NCBI GenBank assembly: GCA_020809705.1
Contig: CP085825.1
Location: 3,534,001-3,598,000, forward strand
Length of the DNA stretch: 64,000 bases
Reading direction: 5' to 3'
Origin: Calonectria ilicicola
Lineage: Eukaryota > Ascomycota > Sordariomycetes > Hypocreales > Nectriaceae
Below the pieces are notes generated by a model that saw only the letters and a program-made list of their open reading frames with translations, was not told the origin of the DNA and ran no database searches. The position numbers were made by a program, and so were the translations under genes. This document shows, piece after piece, positions 57,403-64,000 of the stretch. The number at the start of each line of letters is the position of its first letter. The first letter of the stretch is position 1.

Positions 57403-59102
57403 ATGGCTGCAAGTGACGCCGCCGTCCCTTCAGTCGTGGGCGGCCGCGCCCCCGACCGCCGCGGATCCCCTCAACCCTCAGCTCAATCCAAGCGAGATCG
57501 CAAGCGACAAGCTCTCATGGAGCGCCTAGCTACAATGAACGAAAAGTTTCAGCGCGAGAGGGACTTGACATACCGCGATCAGCTTCAGAAGATCCAGTTC
57601 GACACTACTCTGGTCCAGCGCTTCGACCCTTACGATCCCGAGGTCCTCGAGACCATTGCAGACTTGCAAAAGGAGCACCACCAGACTCAGGGCCCTCCTG
57701 TCAACGCCGAAGATTCTCGGAGTCTATTAGACATGGCTGGCATTCGGTTTTCAGACTTTATCGAAGAGGTTGAGGATCTCGTCGAAATCCGCGATTTCCA
57801 ATTGGCTCAGTCTAAGGTACAGTGATTGCCAGCGTCTGTGTCGGACGACATCGCGAAACTAACATTTCCCGCGACTAGAACGATTACGAGCGACGGCTCC
57901 AGGAATACAAAAATACTTATGCCTTCAAAGTCGAGACGGCTAAACGCGAACATCGAGCATTGACAAGCACCCTGCGCGACCGTCTGATTAACACCTTGAC
58001 CCAGAAGAAGAACCGCCTCAACCGAGAGAAGGAGGTGCTGGAGATTAATGACTCCAACGCCCTCCTCTTAAACCCCAATCAGTTCAGCCTCACCAACCCT
58101 GCTAGTCCTGGTGGTACACACGGCAAGCGAGCGACTCGATTGCGCAAGGATGCCGATGATCTACAAATGTATACGGATAAGAAGCGAAAGCGAAACCCTG
58201 GCGATGATGATGGTTCACCCGTGCCCATGCGACGGGCGCTCGATCCAAACAATACCACCGCTCTCTGGCAGTCTGAGAAGGCTCGCGCCGCCGCCAAGCA
58301 GAACGGTCCCGTCTACAGCATCGACAAGCTCTTTACAGACAAGGAGCTTTCCCTCAATTACAACACTGCTGCTCTGGCCGCCCACCAATACATCTTGCGC
58401 AACCGTGCAAACGGCAACGGATCCTCACCCGAAGACACCGACTCTGGCAATGGAAATGGTGACGGTGACGACGGTGATTCGCAGCCCTCGGCCCCAATGA
58501 TGGAACGCTCCGTTTCGCACGCTACTAGAAGTACCCGTGGCGGCGCCAACCACAACTTCTTGGACGACAAGATTTTGGGCATTGAGGGAATTGCCAATTT
58601 TGAAATCCCTGGCAACTTGGATCTTATCCACGCCCAGGAGCCCCCCAAGATGCCACCCCCTGTGCCTCAGCAATATCTTAAGCCGTACCCTCGATCTGCG
58701 GACCAGAACTTCCCCACGCCTCTATCCAACGACGACATCATGTCTGATCTTTCGGTTATGGGATATTTTAAGCAGTATGACCAATCACACACTCCCGGTG
58801 CTCACTTGGATGCGCAGAGCGGTTTGCGCAAAGTTCTCGAAGCTGTTGCAGTTCCCTACCAACAGGCTCGATACGTCGCATTTACTGGCGCCAACCGTGA
58901 TGACCCTGACAGTCTCCGCGATAGCCTTGGTCTTCCGGCTGTTAGCAGTCTGCGCGACCAGCCCAGCCCGGCCAATGCTCCCACGGCCGCCGCTCACTCC
59001 AGCGCCGCAGCTCCAATGAGTCGCCAGAGCAGTCAGGGGGGTGTTGCCATGAGCCGGCAGGGCACAAACGGCAGCACCCGCGGCAAGGGCCGCAGGAATT
59101 GA
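57403..59102 (+). CDS. Sds3-like histone deacetylase complex subunit
   Basis: Probable structural subunit of the Rpd3L/Sin3 histone deacetylase complex; nuclear transcription repressor. Exons 57403-57816 and 57879-59102 (intron GTACAG...TAG, phase 0, joining AQSK to NDYERR); 545 residues. Seen: the Sds3-like helical region (about residues 30-200) with KRQALMERLATMNEKFQRER, YRDQLQKIQFDTTLVQRFDP, IEEVEDLVEIRDFQLAQSKN and a long basic helix (LRDRLINTLTQKKNRLNREK); a nuclear-localisation-like KKRKRNP; then a filamentous-fungus-specific tail with disordered Asn/Gly/Asp- and Ser/Ala-rich stretches and a conserved LDDKILGIEGIANFEIPGN block. The weak sequence conservation of this family makes the assignment probable. 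Confidence 0.82.
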
Positions 59103-59558
59103 GCGTGCGGCCTGCATGGTCTCGGCTCTTTTTCACGGCATTGCGAGCGCGGCGTAATGGTTGATTTATGATTGGTATGGTGGTTTTTGTATGCATTAAG
59201 AGATTTGAACCAAATGGGGGTGTATGTGTATTTTCTTGAAGCTGCTTTCTCTTGGTCTATCGTGGTGGGATTTCAGAAAAGGGACAGGCTTCTGCAACTG
59301 GAGGTTCCCTGGGTGCAATCAAAAGGTTACGATTTTCTAGTCTAGTTTCTTAATATTTCGTGTCATTATGTAGAGACGTCGAAATGCTTGATACTAGTTG
59401 TTTATCAATTTGCGGAGTACCCGATATGATTGCATAAAAATATATATTCATCAATTTAAAAAAGTCATTTAATCATCACGGGTTTAAGCTCATCTGAGCT
59501 TGAGCCCGAGCCCTAACTAGATCGGTACAGCATATTCCTACACATCATCTGAAGCTAC
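59103..59558. other. Intergenic between convergent genes
   Basis: 3' flanks of the Sds3-like and CmcJ/AsaB-like genes; AT-rich around 59440-59470. No coding support. Confidence 0.55.
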
Positions 59559-60401
59559 TCACGGACCAAAGACCAGGGCCCGAACCTCGATACTCTGACG
59601 ACCTTCGGCATCTGCTCGAGTTCTAGGATCGGTAAATGCAGTGTGTGGGACACGACCCTTGATCTTGGATCCGGGCTTCAAGGCCTCACTGTCAAAGCAC
59701 TCAAGCAGGAGACGCTCGTTTCCGGTCATGCCACTGAGATAATACCACTTCTGGTTTGGGTTCTGGCGGATGGCGGCAGTGTAGCCAAGGTATCCATCCG
59801 GGTAGCGGTGCTCAACGGGAATAACGTCATCATCCTCAACAGAGGCAGACGAGGCCACGGCAAGCGGAGAGGACTCAATTGCGGTCTTGTTAAGAGGACG
59901 CCAAACGTTGACGATGCGGTAGCGGCCCTGCAGAAGCTTGTCTGCCTCATCCGGGAAGTAGCGGCGAACCCGCTGAGCCGTGGCAGCGGCAGTTTGGTCA
60001 ATGTGAACACGGGTTACCGGGGTGCGGTTAGAGTCTGGGCGACGAATGGTGTGGTCAAAGATGTAAATGCGGTTGGAGTTTGGGATGCTGTCTAAGAGCA
60101 ACTGCTCCACTTCCGGATAGTACTTTTCCTTGATAGACTTGTCATCCAGAAATTCGGCCTCCTTGGATGGGGCAACATTTTGGATAATTTGAAAGGCGTC
60201 ACTGTCGAGGGTAAAATCCGCCTCGCGACCGCGAATGTCATGAATCACGGTTTCGTGTGTGTGGTCCCCAAAGTTGCGCTGGGGTTGTCCCTCGGGAGCC
60301 TTGTCAACGAAGTTGAATGGCTTGGCGCCGTCAGCTGGTGGCTGGAAAAAGTGAAGTGTGGCAGTAACGTCGCCACGAGGAACGGTGGACGCAATGGCCA
60401 T
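59559..60401 (-). CDS. CmcJ/AsaB-like non-haem hydroxylase/desaturase
   Basis: Single exon, 280 residues, start MAIASTVPRGDVTATLHFFQ. Resembles the fungal family that includes cephamycin CmcJ-like and aspergillic-acid AsaB-like oxygenases and the GA4 desaturase group. Seen: TATLHFFQPPADG near the start, HDIRGREADFTLDSDAFQII, IFDHTIRRPD, the putative iron-binding VTRVHIDQTAAATAQRVRRYFPDEA (H-x-D), YRIVNVWRPLNK, and a C-terminal PHTAFTDPRTRADAEGRQSIEVRALVF block with the second His. Members of this family often sit in secondary-metabolite clusters, but here no synthase or transporter is adjacent, so a general catabolic or detoxifying role is as likely. The substrate is unknown. Confidence 0.8.
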   Translation of the reverse strand: MAIASTVPRGDVTATLHFFQPPADGAKPFNFVDKAPEGQPQRNFGDHTHETVIHDIRGREADFTLDSDAFQIIQNVAPSKEAEFLDDKSIKEKYYPEVEQLLLDSIPNSNRIYIFDHTIRRPDSNRTPVTRVHIDQTAAATAQRVRRYFPDEADKLLQGRYRIVNVWRPLNKTAIESSPLAVASSASVEDDDVIPVEHRYPDGYLGYTAAIRQNPNQKWYYLSGMTGNERLLLECFDSEALKPGSKIKGRVPHTAFTDPRTRADAEGRQSIEVRALVFGP

Positions 60402-60764
60402 TTTGTTGAAACGTCGAACTGAATCTGAGTCTTTTATGATTTACGACGGGATATACCAGTTGGTCAACCCAACAGGCAAGCAGTAGCGTGTCTGGGTTAC
60501 AGGCACAGGACTGAGCTCTTGTAAATGCGGATATTATGACAAGTTGCCAAGGCTTGGGTTTGATTATGCGATCTTGGTGCTGATGGCACACAGCAAGTAT
60601 CCTTTAATTTGTTTTCCTTATAGGTGGGCGGTTGGAAGATGGGATGAAGAAGAAGTAGATCTGTAGATTTCTTCTCGAATGCTGCTAGGGATGTGAGACA
60701 AGATGAATGAATTAATGCGATGTCAATCAAGTCTCAAGTTGAGCAATGCGTTGCCCGTGCCCCG

Positions 60765-60772
60765 TTTATATA
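60765..60772 (-). promoter_or_regulatory. TATA-like element upstream of the oxygenase gene
   Basis: TATATAAA on the minus strand, about 365 bases before the ATG at 60401. If used, the leader would be about 330 bases long, so its role is uncertain. Confidence 0.3.
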
Positions 60773-60945
60773 TTCCTACAGCAACAAGCTTACTTGCAAG
60801 CGGATTTCAAATCAAGATGCACTCAAAGTAACCATAGCCGGAATGCAGCTTGCGTGCGATGAGCACGTCATTGAACAGAGCATTCCTCGTTGGCTGGTTG
60901 CCATTCACAGGGCGAGGCCGGATTACTAAAGGGGGGGTTGATTAC

Positions 60946-61145
60946 TGTACAATAAATACAATCCTTGAAAGACTGTACTACTGTACCGCCTCTACTTTTC
61001 CCCGCCATTTCCCGGCTAATAATGTAAAGAGAAATAGAGAATGATTAAACAATTCGGCTAAACTATTTTCTTATTTATCCATTTAGTTGTTTGGTTGTTT
61101 AATTATTTAATATTCCAAGTCATCAAATTCATGTTCAAAGTCAAG
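60946..61145 (+). repeat. Dispersed AT-rich element with GTACAAT hairpin, copy C
   Basis: Starts CTGTACAATAAATACAATCC and pairs with GACTGTAC; continues CCGCCTCTACTTTTCCCC, GGCTAATAATGTAAA, an AT-rich body, and ends near CATCAAATTCATGTTCAAAG, paralleling copy A. Confidence 0.6.
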
Positions 61146-62147
61146 AAACAAGTCACAGGTGGACAATCAATCTTTTGCAAGGGGTGCATTGTACAAGTGT
61201 GGGTGGGTGCTTAGACCGAGAGAAGCCAAGCGTAAGCGGAATGCGGGCGGGTTTTACCATGGTGTCATTGAGCAAGGCCGTTCATTAAATGGTACGGTAG
61301 GGTTTGCAGGGAGGGTAAAAGGACAAAAACCTGATTGGCCGCTCGCGCGTGTCGTGTGAGAGGAAGAGGGCTGGGGGGCCATTGGGCATTGCATTGTTTT
61401 GCGCAGATGAATCGCGACTGGCTTTCTTTTCTTCTGCGTCGCACTTTGACGCTGCGCTGTGAAGCTTGTGACGTGGAGGTGGTGGTGAACCTGAAGTTGA
61501 ACCATCCACCAGCGCTGTTAGTGACGGTGAGAGAGATAACAGGGCGGACATTCAAACCACAAAAATAGCCTGCACCCTGGGCGTTTCACAGTGAGCCACA
61601 CGCAATGCACTGTGCTGGCACCCCAGGAGATGACCGGCGCGCTATACGAGGACGAAAGGAACCCACAGTGCCCATTTCCGGGATCAGCACATGACAGGGG
61701 TTGGCTAAATTTAGCCCAGTTTCTCCATCGCAGCGACCTAATTTGCATCCCGCGTTTCTCTTCTCCCCTTACTTCCTTTATCCCATCATATCGTCCTAGT
61801 GAAAAAGGCATGTTAAATACACCGGCATACAACTCGTCCCTCATAATCCTAGCGGACCATCTTGCCTGGGGCCTCCTGCGCCGCACATCTCCTGCATCGT
61901 CCATCTGCTGCCCGACTGACGCCCTCGCTCGCTTCGTCATAAAGCGGGCACCCTCTTAAAGCATCCCTCGTTTTCACGCGCAGGATCATTTAGCTGCCCT
62001 CCCTTTTCTGCTTCCCCCCAAATGTCAATGTCTCGGTGCTCCTCCGTCGCCTGCATCGCCCTTTTCGCTCTCACATAATATTGCCACACCACCCGGCCCG
62101 GTTGCGTAATTCTGCCGGACCAGAGACATGAGGCCGTGGTGCTCGCC

Positions 62148-64000
62148 ATGCAGTCCCCTAATCATCCCCCGCCACAGTCGCATTCACAGCCGCACCAGTA
62201 CCCGCAACCCGGAATCGGACCTCCAGCCCCAGAGCCAACCTCCGCTCCGGGAGGGCCCGCCGTGCCGTCGCTCCCACCTCCGCCTCCGCGAGCTTCGCCA
62301 TCGCCACAGCCCGAGTTCACTACCCGGCCCACGTTACCGGATCCCAATGTCACCGCTGATTCTATTGAGGATGCCTATGTCCGTTTCATCTTCTACTGCA
62401 ACCCAGCGCTACCCCTCAACTCTGAGACGACCAGTCTGCGCGAGGCCTTCCGCAACCCCCCTCGCAGCGGCGGCAAAAGCTTCAGTACTTTTACCGTCTA
62501 TGAGCTCGTCTGCAAGTTCTACGACAAGGAAATCCGAACTTGGACTGAGTTGACCACGAAACTGGGCGTTGAGCCACCGGATCCCTCCAAGGATGAGAGC
62601 GCTCAAAAGATCGCCCAGTACGGCGTGCGTTTGAAAGTATGTTCCACACACACACTGAGACAAGCACAGCAGGAGAGGAGGAGAAAGTATCGAGCCCATG
62701 CTAACGCTTTAAAAGAAATGGATGAACTCGATGCATGTCAAGGCATTCTTTGAGTATCTCATGAACATACCCAACGACTACTGGACCAAGATTCCCAATG
62801 ACCCAAACCCGGTATCTCAAGCCATTCGAGATGGCGTCGCCGTTGAGGATGACATGGCATTACGGGCCCTACTACCGCATATTCGGCCCAAGCGAGGCCG
62901 GAAACGCCCCACCGATGAGGATGCTGTCAACTCGCCGGCCCAGCGTACTCACCTTTCGCCTTCAGCCGCCGAGGAGCCCAAGAACAATGGCTCGCAGCTT
63001 CAAGTGCCGCAGGATACCAGAGCACCGCCTACGCCATGGACTCCCGGCGATTCAGTTCAGCAGATGCCTCTCACTCGGTGGCCCCAGTCCGCAATCACGC
63101 CAACCTCGAGAAATTCGTTTTGGGATGATGCCCTTGAGCCTCGATCCGCCGTCACTCCCTCGAAACCTCGCTTAACAGCCCAACGCCGAGGTCCCAAAAA
63201 TGTGTCGTCGGCTTGGCGGCCAGGGGTACCCGATGGTGGCGTCAAGATGAGAGGTCGGCCTCCGATCAACCGGACACCCGTGGATACAGTTCTACCTCCA
63301 TTTCCTTCAGGAACACCGACTGTGGGTCCTGGTGAAGCTCCTACTCCCATATTTCCTATCTCGACGCCACCCACCTCGATACCTAGGGAGAGAGAGGTAC
63401 ATACCTTACCGCATCCAATTCAGGGACCAAGTCCAGTCTCATCCTCACCTGCGCGCTCAACACCACACGATGGGGCCCGTCCACCTCGACCAAGCATATC
63501 TCTTCAAGTACCAGAGCGCCCCACGGGCAGTGTTAGGCTTGCAACCCCTCCTCCCCCACCCGTTGTTGTTATCAACGGTGATAACCACAATCCGCCTATT
63601 ACCTCATATTCAAGACCAGAGCAAGTGAATGGAAGAATGGATTTTACCAAGGTGGCGAAAGAAGTAGCCACGCCAGGGCAAGACTTGCCCCGCCAGCAGA
63701 AGGATATCCCGGCCTTCCATTTCGAAAGGGTCGAGGATCGCACAAATATCGACAACGTTCTGGGGTCCTTAACACGGGCCACTCTCGAAGCAGATTGGCG
63801 TGACGTTGACGGGAATCCAGCCAGCCCACCATCCATGGACGAGGCTGTGGCGCTGGTCAACACGACTATTGAACACATGTACAAGACTGCGACATCACCG
63901 CAGGCCTTTCTTATTCCTTTAGCCGCCATTTCAGGTGGCGGGATGCTTGAGGCATCTACACCACGTATCACTCGGTTGCCTATTCAGGGGGGGCTGGCCT
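62148..64000 (+). CDS. ARS-binding protein 2 homologue, cut by window edge
   Basis: DNA-binding protein of the fungal Abp2 family. Exon 1 62148-62636, intron 62637-62715 (GTATGT...AAAAG), exon 2 from 62716, still open at the window end; at least 591 residues. Seen: a Pro/Gln-rich N-terminus (MQSPNHPPPQ), then the conserved Abp2 domain: VTADSIEDAYVRFIFYCNPA, TSLREAFRNPPRSGGKSFST, YELVCKFYDKEIRTWTELTT, KIAQYGVRLK-KWMNSMHVKAFF and YLMNIPNDYW. Downstream are AT-hook-like basic motifs (RPKRGRKRP and KMRGRPPI) that could contact AT-rich DNA, then Ser/Pro/Thr-rich disordered sequence. The start is the ATG after CTCGCC; no upstream in-frame ATG precedes it closely. The 3' end is missing. Confidence 0.92.

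Larger units (their letters stand above)
60402..62147. other. Upstream regions with dispersed element
   Basis: Divergent upstream DNA of the oxygenase gene and ARS-binding gene. Contains a minus-strand TATA-like site (60765-60772), dispersed element copy C (60946-61145), and GC-richer sequence from about 61200. No protein-like frame. Confidence 0.55.

Noticed and set aside
59559..60401. Secondary-metabolite cluster around the AsaB/CmcJ-like gene
   Set aside because: Neighbours are an Sds3-like chromatin protein and an ARS-binding protein; no synthase, transporter or cluster regulator is present.

Overview
The window is nuclear DNA of a filamentous ascomycete (Pezizomycotina). The evidence is short GT-AG introns of about 50-80 bp, a HET-domain gene, an AA11-type copper oxygenase, a filamentous-fungal Sds3-like protein and an ARS-binding protein 2 homologue. 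Protein texture suggests Sordariomycetes, perhaps Hypocreales, but that placement is inference. Most ordinary genes here are housekeeping. They are placed by protein recognition, and their exon joins were worked out by hand from GT/AG sites and reading phase. No tRNA, rRNA or CRISPR was found.

Layout. 0.4-3.8 kb (minus strand): hydroxymethylglutaryl-CoA lyase and a seven-exon alpha-tubulin. 5.9-8.8 kb: a Pga1-like ER membrane protein (plus) and a WW-domain, Gln/Gly-rich protein (minus). 10.6-11.9 kb: a secreted LPMO-like protein (minus), followed by about 6.9 kb with no recognisable gene. 18.9-21.9 kb: an ataxin-2/Pbp1 homologue with LsmAD and PAM2 but no visible Lsm fold (minus). 24.0-25.6 kb: complex III core subunit 2 (minus), divergent from RNA polymerase III subunit Rpc82 (26.6-28.8 kb, plus). 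30.1-31.4 kb: mitochondrial GTP/GDP carrier Ggc1 (plus). 31.5-33.7 kb: a gene-poor island of degenerate duplicated DNA whose copies differ by C/T and G/A transitions, as expected from repeat-induced point mutation. 34.3-41.6 kb: a 2,422-residue coiled-coil protein built from several internal repeat arrays (plus). 42.3-46.7 kb: an accessory pair, a HET-domain protein (plus) and a four-span membrane protein (minus). 47.9-52.98 kb: complex I assembly factor NDUFAF5-like methyltransferase (minus), divergent from AP-2 alpha adaptin (plus). 53.4-55.7 kb: a YggS/PLPBP protein (minus), divergent from a COG7-like subunit (plus). 57.4-59.1 kb: Sds3-like Rpd3L subunit (plus). 59.6-60.4 kb: CmcJ/AsaB-like oxygenase (minus). 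62.1 kb to the end: ARS-binding protein 2, cut by the window edge (plus).

Shared themes: several products act in mitochondria (HMG-CoA lyase, Qcr2, Ggc1, NDUFAF5), but they are scattered and independent rather than a cluster. Three intergenic spaces carry related copies of a roughly 200-bp AT-rich element that begins with a GTACAAT hairpin. I did not find a convincing new multi-gene system. The strongest oddities are the Lsm-less ataxin-2 model, the repeat architecture of the giant coiled-coil protein, the duplicated RIP-like island and the dispersed hairpin element.
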